A DNA stretch of 64,000 nucleotides from contig NZ_FOLS01000004.1 in the NCBI RefSeq assembly GCF_900112375.1, forward strand, positions 62,001 to 126,000. The letters run 5' to 3'. The notes below the pieces were generated by a model, which searched no databases, was not told where the DNA came from, and saw only the letters and a list, made by a program, of their open reading frames with translations. A program made the position numbers and the translations under genes. The DNA comes from Pseudomonas citronellolis (GTDB taxonomy: Bacteria > Pseudomonadota > Gammaproteobacteria > Pseudomonadales > Pseudomonadaceae). Position 1 is the stretch's first letter. Each line of letters opens with the position of its first letter. Shown piece after piece: positions 57,653 through 64,000 of the stretch.

Positions 57653-58399
57653 TCAAAGGTTATGCATCAACCGGCGCACGCCGGCGACGTGGCGTCGGCT
57701 CACGGTCAGGGCGTCGCCGTCCAGGCCCTTGAGGTAAAGCTGAAAATGCCCCAGCGGGGTGCGCTGCAGGCGCTCGATGCGCTCGCGCGAGACCAGGGCG
57801 TTGCGGTGGATGCGCACGAAGCGCTCGCCGAACTCGTCCTCCAGGGCCTTCAGCGGCTCGTCCAGCAGCACCTCGCCGCCGGCGTGGCGCAGGGTCACGT
57901 ACTTGTGGTCGGCGATGAAGAAGATCACGTCCTCCAGGGGGATCAGCTCGATGCCCTTGCGCGTCCGCGCGCTGATGTGGCTGCGCGGGCCGGGGCCACC
58001 GGCGGCCGGCGGCTTGGTCAGCGCCGCCAGCTGGATGCGGTTGGGCCTGGAGGCCTTCTTCAGGGCCTCGGCCAGGTCCTCGGCGCGCACCGGCTTGACC
58101 AGATAGCCGACCGCGCTGACCTGGAAGGCCTCCAGGGCGAATTCATCATGGGCGGTGCAGAAGATCACCGCCGGGGGGGCTTCGCGCTCGCACAGCTTGG
58201 CGGCGACCTGGAGCCCGTCCAGGCCGGGCATGCGGATATCCAGCAGGACGATATCCGGCTTCAGGCTGTCGATCAGCGCCAGCGCTTCTTCGCCGTTGCT
58301 GGCGGAGGGTTCGAGGACGCGGTAGCCGTCCAGTTGCCCCACCAGTCGGGCCAGGCGCTCACGCGCCAGGGGTTCGTCATCGACGATCAGGACATTCAT
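57653..58399 (-). CDS. algR: LytTR-type response regulator AlgR
   Basis: 248 residues, the exact P. aeruginosa AlgR length, from MNVLIVDDEPLARERL. The receiver domain has acidic Asp7/Asp8, phospho-acceptor Asp54 (LLDIRMPG) and Lys near residue 107 (YLVKP). From about residue 140 a LytTR DNA-binding domain follows (LEDVIFFIADHKYVTLRHAGG, RIHRNALVSR). AlgR controls alginate, type IV pili and rhamnolipid genes. It is 4 bp downstream of the algZ sensor gene. Confidence 0.97.
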   Translation of the reverse strand: MNVLIVDDEPLARERLARLVGQLDGYRVLEPSASNGEEALALIDSLKPDIVLLDIRMPGLDGLQVAAKLCEREAPPAVIFCTAHDEFALEAFQVSAVGYLVKPVRAEDLAEALKKASRPNRIQLAALTKPPAAGGPGPRSHISARTRKGIELIPLEDVIFFIADHKYVTLRHAGGEVLLDEPLKALEDEFGERFVRIHRNALVSRERIERLQRTPLGHFQLYLKGLDGDALTVSRRHVAGVRRLMHNL

Positions 58400-58403
58400 A
58401 AGC

Positions 58404-59474
58404 TCAGGCTTCCTGCATGAGACGCGCACATGGATAGCGTAGACAGGTGTAGTGCCGTCCGTCACGGCGTTCGACGCTGAGACTCGCTTTTGGCCCGAAA
58501 AGTGCCGCAATTCGCGCTGCGATATTCTGCAGCGCCTGCTTGGTCCCCTTCGTGGGCAGCGTCTGCGTCGACTCGTCGTACGGGTTGCTCACACACAGCT
58601 GGAACACACCGTCACGATAGTCCGCCTCAACCTTCACCAGGCCGCCTTCGATGCGCGGCTGGATACCGTAGATCAATGAATTCTCCAGCAGTGGCTGCAG
58701 GGTCAGCTGCGGGATGGGCACGCCATCGGGCACGCCGCTCACCTGCCAATCCAGTTGCAGCCGGTCGCCCAGGCGATACTGCTCTATGGAAAGATAGCGC
58801 CTGGCCAACTCCAGTTCCTCCCCCCAGGAAATTAAAGTCCCCGGCTTGGCCAGGCTGGCGCGGAACAGGTCCGACAGGTTCAGCACCGCCTGCTCGGCCT
58901 TGCCCGGGTCCAGCTCGATCAGGCTGGCGATGCTGTTCAGGCTGTTGAACAGGAAGTGCGGACGGATGCGCGCCTGCAACGATTCGATGCGCGCGCGCAA
59001 CTCGGCCTGTTCCTGCCTGCGCCATTGGCTCTGCAGATAAAAGTAGCGTAGCAACAAGGCCGACATGATGAGGGCGATCAAGGCATGGCGCAGGTACAGG
59101 TTGACCTCGCCCTTGATCGACAGCGGCCCGCCCAGGGCGTAATAGTCGGCCACCGCGGTGCAGCCGAGGGTCAGCAGCACCACCAGCAGGCAGCTGGCCA
59201 GCCCCGCGCCCCACGCCGGCCAGCGCGCCAGCAACGGCCGCAGGCGGCACAGCAGGCCGGCCGAGAGCAGCACTATCCACTGCACGAACAGCGAGGCCAG
59301 GGCCAGGCGCACCCAGTTGAAACTGGGCGTCATCGGCTCGGCCAGCACCAGTACCAGCACCAGCAGCTCGGCCAGCAGGACCAGGCTGAACAGCGCTTCG
59401 CTCTGGCACAGTTCGGGAATGAAGAAATCGTCTTGGGTTGCCGGCTGGTCGCCGGTCTTGGCTTGGTTTGGCAT
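58404..59474 (-). CDS. algZ: sensor histidine kinase-like protein AlgZ (FimS)
   Basis: 356 residues from ATG 59474. Four to five N-terminal membrane helices ([18 protein letters not shown] and others) precede the LytS-type kinase module with [17 protein letters not shown], whose His is the likely phospho-acceptor. The ATPase lobe is short and unusual ([19 protein letters not shown]), as known for AlgZ/FimS, which lacks classic N/G boxes. It pairs with AlgR in the twitching-motility and alginate circuits. It is divergent from argH across 231 bp. Confidence 0.95.
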   Translation of the reverse strand: MPNQAKTGDQPATQDDFFIPELCQSEALFSLVLLAELLVLVLVLAEPMTPSFNWVRLALASLFVQWIVLLSAGLLCRLRPLLARWPAWGAGLASCLLVVLLTLGCTAVADYYALGGPLSIKGEVNLYLRHALIALIMSALLLRYFYLQSQWRRQEQAELRARIESLQARIRPHFLFNSLNSIASLIELDPGKAEQAVLNLSDLFRASLAKPGTLISWGEELELARRYLSIEQYRLGDRLQLDWQVSGVPDGVPIPQLTLQPLLENSLIYGIQPRIEGGLVKVEADYRDGVFQLCVSNPYDESTQTLPTKGTKQALQNIAARIAALFGPKASLSVERRDGRHYTCLRYPCARLMQEA

Positions 59475-59705
59475 CGACGAAGTTTCCGCAAGCCTCCACG
59501 CCTCGGCAAGCGGCTCGTAGCCTGCCGGGCGAATTCGAGCACCGAAATGTCGACTGCGCCGCGCCCGGGCGGGGCGCCCCTGATCCTTCCCCCGCCACAC
59601 CCGTCGCAGCACACGCCGTTTTTGACCTTCAGCCTGCTATTATCGTCGGACTTTGCCCTTCCTGCAGGCAGCGAACGCGCCTGCCCGTTTCCGCGAGAGA
59701 GATCC

Positions 59706-61100
59706 ATGAGCGTAGAGAAGACCAACCAGTCCTGGGGCGGCCGCTTCAGCGAGCCCGTCGACGCCTTCGTCGCCCGCTTCACCGCCTCCGTCGACTTCGA
59801 CAAGCGCCTCTACCGCCACGACATCATGGGTTCCATCGCCCACGCGACCATGCTGGCCAAGGCCGGCGTGCTGACCGACGCCGAGCGCGACGCCATCATC
59901 GACGGCCTGAAGCAGATCCAGGCCGAGATCGAGGCCGGCAGCTTCGACTGGCGCGTCGACCTGGAAGACGTGCACATGAACATCGAGGCGCGCCTGACCG
60001 ACCGCATCGGCATCACCGGCAAGAAGCTGCACACCGGCCGTTCGCGCAACGACCAGGTGGCCACCGACATCCGCCTGTGGCTGCGCGACGAGATCGACAT
60101 CATCATCAAAGAGATCACCCGCCTGCAGCAGGGCCTGCTGGGCCTGGCCGAGGCGGAAGCCGACACCATCATGCCCGGCTTCACCCACCTGCAGACCGCC
60201 CAGCCGGTGACCTTCGGCCACCACCTGCTGGCCTGGTTCGAGATGCTCAGCCGCGACTACGAGCGCCTGGTGGACTGCCGCAAGCGCGTCAACCGCATGC
60301 CCCTGGGCAGCGCCGCGCTGGCCGGCACCACCTATCCGATCCAGCGGGAAATCACCTGCGAACTGCTGGGATTCGAAGCGATCTCCGGCAACTCGCTGGA
60401 CGGCGTGTCCGACCGTGACTTCGCCATCGAGTTCTGCGCCGCCGCCTCCCTGGCGATGATGCACCTGTCGCGCTTCTCCGAGGAGCTGGTGCTGTGGACC
60501 AGCGCGCAGTTCCAGTTCATCGACCTGCCCGACCGCTTCTGCACCGGCTCCTCGATCATGCCGCAGAAGAAGAACCCCGACGTGCCGGAACTGGTGCGCG
60601 GCAAGTCCGGCCGCGTGTTCGGCCACCTCACCGGCCTGCTGACGCTGATGAAGGGCCAGCCGCTGGCGTACAACAAGGACAACCAGGAAGACAAGGAACC
60701 GCTGTTCGACGCCGCCGACACCCTGCGCGACAGCCTGCGCGCCTTCGCCGACATGGTCCCGGCGATCAAGCCCAAGCGCGAGATCATGCGCGAGGCGGCC
60801 CGCCGCGGCTTCTCCACCGCCACCGACCTCGCTGACTACCTGGTGCGCAAGGGCCTGCCCTTCCGCGACTGCCACGAGATCGTCGGCCACGCGGTGAAAT
60901 ACGGCGTGGACAGCGGCAAGGACCTGGCCGAGATGAGCCTGGAAGAACTGCGCAAGTTCAGCGACCAGATCGACGACGACGTTTTCGCCGTGCTGACTCT
61001 GGAAGGCTCGGTGAACGCCCGCGACCACATCGGCGGCACCGCCCCCGCCCAGGTCCGCGCCGCCGTGGCGCGCGGCCGGGAGCTGCTGGCCAAGCGTTGA
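59706..61100 (+). CDS. argH: argininosuccinate lyase
   Basis: 464 residues from ATG 59706 with GAGAGA in front; the frame is open upstream across the algZ promoter. It splits argininosuccinate to arginine and fumarate. Superfamily blocks are intact: [40 protein letters not shown] (here [13 protein letters not shown]) and the signature [20 protein letters not shown] with the catalytic Ser. It is conserved next to algZ-algR in Pseudomonas. It is followed by a strong terminator. Confidence 0.97.
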   Translation: MSVEKTNQSWGGRFSEPVDAFVARFTASVDFDKRLYRHDIMGSIAHATMLAKAGVLTDAERDAIIDGLKQIQAEIEAGSFDWRVDLEDVHMNIEARLTDRIGITGKKLHTGRSRNDQVATDIRLWLRDEIDIIIKEITRLQQGLLGLAEAEADTIMPGFTHLQTAQPVTFGHHLLAWFEMLSRDYERLVDCRKRVNRMPLGSAALAGTTYPIQREITCELLGFEAISGNSLDGVSDRDFAIEFCAAASLAMMHLSRFSEELVLWTSAQFQFIDLPDRFCTGSSIMPQKKNPDVPELVRGKSGRVFGHLTGLLTLMKGQPLAYNKDNQEDKEPLFDAADTLRDSLRAFADMVPAIKPKREIMREAARRGFSTATDLADYLVRKGLPFRDCHEIVGHAVKYGVDSGKDLAEMSLEELRKFSDQIDDDVFAVLTLEGSVNARDHIGGTAPAQVRAAVARGRELLAKR

Positions 61101-61125
61101 GGCGTTAGCGCGTCAGCCACAAAGG

Positions 61126-61160
61126 AACGCCGCTTCCCGTGAGGGGAAGCGGCGTTTTTT
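61126..61160 (+). terminator. intrinsic terminator after argH
   Basis: A 13-bp perfect stem (61126-61138 with 61144-61156) with loop gtgag, followed by a T run on the plus strand. It lies 25 bp past the argH stop. Confidence 0.92.
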
Positions 61161-61199
61161 ATTGTCCGCGTGCGGTCCATGCCTTGCGGGGCCCTGCCC

Positions 61200-61441
61200 G
61201 CGATTTCGCGCGCAGGGCGCGCTCCTACAGGGGAATGGCGTGGGTGGGGCAGCGTAGGAGCGGATCTCATCCGCGAATCGCGCCGGAACGTCCGGCTATC
61301 GCGGAAAAGTTCCGCTCCTACGAAGGTCGCTTCGGCACAGTCGCTCCCACCATAACCGGCGGGCACGGCTTCCCGTAGGAGCGAGCTTGCTCGCGAACAC
61401 ACTCCGCTGCGGGACTCATTCGCGAGCAAGCTCGCTCCTAC
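61200..61441. repeat. cluster of three REP elements
   Basis: The rest of the 375-base gap 61101-61475. A gcgccctgcgcgc-type unit ends at 61228, a mixed-arm doublet spans 61254-61321, and a gcgagcttgctcgc-type doublet spans 61375-61441. No gene or promoter was recognised in the gap. Confidence 0.85.
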
Positions 61442-61475
61442 GAAGAGCACCTCGCGCAGCCGGAAACGCTTGATC

Positions 61476-62705
61476 CTACGAAGCGCTTGGCTCCTCAGCC
61501 CCACAGAACTTCTGCAGCAACTGCAATTCCACCGGCCCCAATCCAAGCATCCGCAGCGCCTTCTCTTCCTTCAACTGCCCAGCCTGGGAAGCCGGCAAAC
61601 GTGCCGCCCTGGCCGCCAGGTTGAGCACCAGCGCCTTGCGCGAGAACACCCCGCTGCCCATGCCGTAGCACGCGGCGACCAGCCCGCGCAGCTCCAGCGG
61701 CAGGCGCCAGCGCGCGCGCAGCGTGGAGCCGAAGCTGGCGCCGAAGGCCTTGAGGCTGTCGTCGATCTCCTGGTCATCCAGCGCTCCGCCGCGCCGGCAC
61801 CACTCCTCCAGGGTGCGCAGCACCGCGAGGTCGCCCAGGCAATGCAGCAGGCCGGCGGTGTAGCAGCGCGGCGCGTCGATGTCGAGGCTCTCGGCCAGGG
61901 CCTGGGCGGCATCCGCGGTGCGCTGGGAAAGCGCCCAGAACGCCGCGGCGCGCTCCTTCAGGCGTGGCTCCGCAAGCTGCGCGGCATGCTCCAGACTGAG
62001 CCCCAGCACCAGGTTGCAGGCCTGGGCCAGGCCGAGGCGGGCCAGCGCCTGGGCGAGGGTCAGGCAGGGCATGCCGACGTGCCGCGCGGCGCTGTTGGCC
62101 GCGGCGATCAGGCAGGCGGTGATCTGCGGATCGCGGCCGAACTCTTCTTCCATCTGCTCCAGGCTGACCCCTTCGCAGTTCAGGCAGCGGCTCGCCGATT
62201 CGCCGACCTCCGCCAGCAGGGGCGCGCCCTCGGCGGCATCACGAGCCTCGGCGAGGAACTCGGCCAGGCTGCCGGTGGGCTCCCGGGGCACGGCGCAACT
62301 GACTTCCTGCCCCGGCTCCAGCAGCAGGCTGCGCAGGCGCTGGCGCAGGTCCTCGGCATTGAACGGCTTGACCAGGTAGGCGCTGGGCGCCAGCGGCAGC
62401 ACCGCGCGCACGCTGGCTCCATCGGCCTTAGCGCTGATCAGGATGAAGTCCGGCGCGCTTGCCCCGCGGCGGCTGCGGCGCAGGTGGCGGAGCAGGTCGA
62501 TGCCGTCGGTGCCGGCCAGTTCCTGCTCGGCCAGCACCAGGGCGAAGGCGCGCAAGCGGCAGGCATCGATGGCCTGGTCACCGTCCTCGCAGTATTCGAT
62601 GGCCGCGTCGCAACGCACGCTCAGCACCAGTTGGCCAAGCAGTTCGCGGTTCCAGGGGTCGGCGGCGGCGACCAGAACGGTCGGCGCGGCGCTGAGTGCT
62701 GTCAT
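61476..62705 (-). CDS. HDOD-domain protein with a degenerate response-regulator receiver
   Basis: 409 residues from ATG 62705. The N-terminal receiver-like domain (residues 1-130) keeps YLVKPFNAEDL with Lys113 but has AAAD at the acidic pocket and Glu60 where the phospho-acceptor Asp normally sits (FALVLAEQELAGTDG). From about residue 150 an HDOD domain follows (ASRCLNCEGVSLEQMEEEFGRDP, LIAAANSAARHVG, TLAQALARLGLAQ, YTAGLLHCLGDL). HDOD proteins often link signalling to c-di-GMP or degradation. It is probably not controlled by classical phosphorylation. It lies alone between argH and gabT. Confidence 0.87.
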   Translation of the reverse strand: MTALSAAPTVLVAAADPWNRELLGQLVLSVRCDAAIEYCEDGDQAIDACRLRAFALVLAEQELAGTDGIDLLRHLRRSRRGASAPDFILISAKADGASVRAVLPLAPSAYLVKPFNAEDLRQRLRSLLLEPGQEVSCAVPREPTGSLAEFLAEARDAAEGAPLLAEVGESASRCLNCEGVSLEQMEEEFGRDPQITACLIAAANSAARHVGMPCLTLAQALARLGLAQACNLVLGLSLEHAAQLAEPRLKERAAAFWALSQRTADAAQALAESLDIDAPRCYTAGLLHCLGDLAVLRTLEEWCRRGGALDDQEIDDSLKAFGASFGSTLRARWRLPLELRGLVAACYGMGSGVFSRKALVLNLAARAARLPASQAGQLKEEKALRMLGLGPVELQLLQKFCGAEEPSAS

Positions 62706-62874
62706 GGAGATCCTCTCGCAGGTGCGCGCGCACCTTAACCGAGTCGCAAGGCGCCTGCCAGAGGGCGGCCCGGACGACATCGCGCGCAGGACAGGATAGC
62801 TGATGCGGCGGCGCTCTCCGATACGACCAAGGGGGTAGATGCGTCACGACGACGCAGCCGGAGCGGAACCCCGG

Positions 62875-62904
62875 AAAAAGAAAAGGCCCGCTTGCGCGGG
62901 CCTC
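62875..62904 (-). terminator. intrinsic terminator after gabT
   Basis: An 8-bp stem (62885-62892 with 62897-62904) with loop ttgc. On the minus strand the stem is followed by TTTTCTTTTT, a clear intrinsic terminator 25 bp past the gabT stop. Confidence 0.85.
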
Positions 62905-62928
62905 TTCCGGTACTGCCGAACGAGCCGA

Positions 62929-64000
62929 TCAGGCCAGTTCGTCGAAGCACTCGGCCAGGATGGCCAGGCCTTGCTTCAGCTGGGCATCCGGGATGGTTAC
63001 CGGCATCAGGAAGCGGATCACGTTGTAGTAGGTGCCGCAGGAGAGCAGGATCAGGCCCTTCTCGCGAGCACGCACGACGATCTTGCTGACCAGCTCGGCC
63101 GCCGGCTTGTTCACGTCGCCGCCTTCGAACAGCTCGATGGCGACCATCGAACCCAGGCCACGGACGTCGCCGATCACCTTGTGCTTGGCCTGGATCTCGC
63201 GCAGGCCGGCCTTCAGGGTTTCGCCAACGGCTTGCGAACGCTCCAGCAGTTTCTCTTCGTCGAACACCTTCAGCACGGCCAGGGCCGCGGCGCAGGCGAT
63301 CGGGCTGCCGGCGTAGGTGCCGCCCAGGCCACCGGGGGCGATGGCGTCCATGATCTCGGCCTTGCCGACGACGCCGGAGATCGGGAAGCCGCCGCCGACG
63401 GACTTGGCGAAGGTGGTCAGGTCCGGGACGATGCCCAACTGCTCGGTGGCGAAGAAGGTGCCGGTACGGCCGGCGCCGGTCTGCACTTCGTCGGCGATCA
63501 GCAGGATGCCGTGCTCGTCGCACAGGGCGCGCAGGCGCTGCATGAACGGCTTGGAGTTGACGTAGAAGCCACCCTCGCCCTGTACCGGCTCGATGATGAT
63601 GGCGGCGATGTCACGCGGCTGGGCGTCGTTCTTGAAGATGCGCTCGATGCTGGCGATCGACTCGTCTTCGCTCACGCCGTGCAGTTCGCACGGAGCCAGC
63701 GCGCGGAAGATGCCGCCCGGCATCAGGCCCATGCCGGCGGAGTACGGAACCACCTTGCCGGTCAGACCCAGGGTCATCATGGTGCGGCCGTGGTAGGCGC
63801 CGGTGAAGGCGATCACGCCGGCGCGGCCGGTGGCGGCACGGGCGATCTTCACGGCGTTCTCGACCGCTTCGGAGCCGGAGGTGACCAGCAGGGTCTTCTT
63901 CGGGAAGTTGCCCGGCACGCGCTTGGCGATCTCTTCGGCCAGCTCGATGTAGGGCTCGTAGGCCAGCACCTGGAAGCAGGTGTGGGACAGCTTGGTCAGT
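62929..64000 (-). CDS. gabT: 4-aminobutyrate aminotransferase, C-terminal part
   Basis: About 357 of the usual 426 residues are inside the window; the N-terminus lies beyond 64000. In-frame LTKLSHTCFQVLAYEPYIELAEEI before the first internal start shows continuation. PLP-binding features: LLVTSGSEAVENAVK, the Schiff-base lysine in TTFAKSVGGGFP, and IADEVQTGAGRTGTFF. It moves the amino group of GABA to 2-oxoglutarate in polyamine and GABA breakdown. A 5-aminovalerate transaminase activity is common for this enzyme. In Pseudomonas it usually follows gabD upstream. Confidence 0.95.
   Translation of the reverse strand, partial: LTKLSHTCFQVLAYEPYIELAEEIAKRVPGNFPKKTLLVTSGSEAVENAVKIARAATGRAGVIAFTGAYHGRTMMTLGLTGKVVPYSAGMGLMPGGIFRALAPCELHGVSEDESIASIERIFKNDAQPRDIAAIIIEPVQGEGGFYVNSKPFMQRLRALCDEHGILLIADEVQTGAGRTGTFFATEQLGIVPDLTTFAKSVGGGFPISGVVGKAEIMDAIAPGGLGGTYAGSPIACAAALAVLKVFDEEKLLERSQAVGETLKAGLREIQAKHKVIGDVRGLGSMVAIELFEGGDVNKPAAELVSKIVVRAREKGLILLSCGTYYNVIRFLMPVTIPDAQLKQGLAILAECFDELA

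Noticed and set aside
59622-59643. argH promoter (TTGACC with TATTAT)
   Set aside because: The two hexamers are only about 10 bp apart, too close for a sigma-70 promoter.

Overview
The window is chromosomal DNA from a Pseudomonas of the P. aeruginosa group. It is visibly GC-rich. Gene order closely follows, from memory, the P. aeruginosa PAO1 stretch from the gcv genes through ubiH-pepP-zapA-ssrS, rho-trxA-ppx-ppk-hemB, algP-algQ-dsbB and hemY-X-D-C to algR-algZ-argH. Intergenic spaces carry many REP-type inverted repeats. These, together with several accessory genes, suggest a P. citronellolis/P. nitroreducens/P. knackmussii-like species rather than P. aeruginosa itself. The species is an inference; no database search was run.

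Layout. 1-4.5 kb: glycine cleavage genes (gcvP start, gcvH, gcvT) and a ferric-iron ABC binding protein and permease without an ATPase gene. 4.6-9.5 kb: two ubiquinone monooxygenases flanking a hotdog-like protein, then pepP and a YgfB-family gene. 9.6-11.9 kb: a coiled-coil division-associated protein, zapA, 6S RNA, 5-formyl-THF cyclo-ligase, a 43-residue membrane protein and an EVE-domain protein. 12.1-17.7 kb: an HlyD/RbbA-type/ABC-2 export operon and a FliL-like protein. 17.8-18.8 kb: a quinone oxidoreductase.

19.2-28.7 kb is the main accessory segment. A divergent LysR regulator faces a seven-gene, same-strand cluster: spermidine/putrescine-type ABC transporter (ATPase, two permeases, binding protein), an amidase-signature enzyme, malonyl-CoA decarboxylase and malonyl-CoA synthetase. 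Read as a pathway, it would import an amide, hydrolyse it to malonate, activate the malonate and decarboxylate it to acetyl-CoA. I did not recognise this combination as a described system, and it is the best candidate for novelty here.

29-39 kb: ferredoxin-reductase-like gene, ubiD, rho, trxA, ppx, ppk, hemB. 39-48.7 kb: DedA, a fatty-acid-hydroxylase-type membrane protein, ElbB, a YaiI-type protein, a cytochrome c-FTR1 iron permease fusion, a LysE exporter, TerC, an MscS-like channel and an ABC-F ATPase. 48.7-64 kb: a TIGR02444-type gene, algP with its long KPAA repeat, algQ, dsbB, a PQQ-type sugar dehydrogenase, hemY-hemX-hemD-hemC, algR-algZ, argH, an HDOD protein with a degenerate receiver domain, and the 3' part of gabT.

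Spaces longer than about 300 bases without a gene (11.9-12.2, 18.8-19.2, 28.7-29.1, 35.3-35.7, 45.1-45.4, 50.5-50.8, 61.1-61.5 kb) hold mainly repeats, terminators and hairpins. I saw no tRNA, rRNA, CRISPR array, insertion sequence or prophage.
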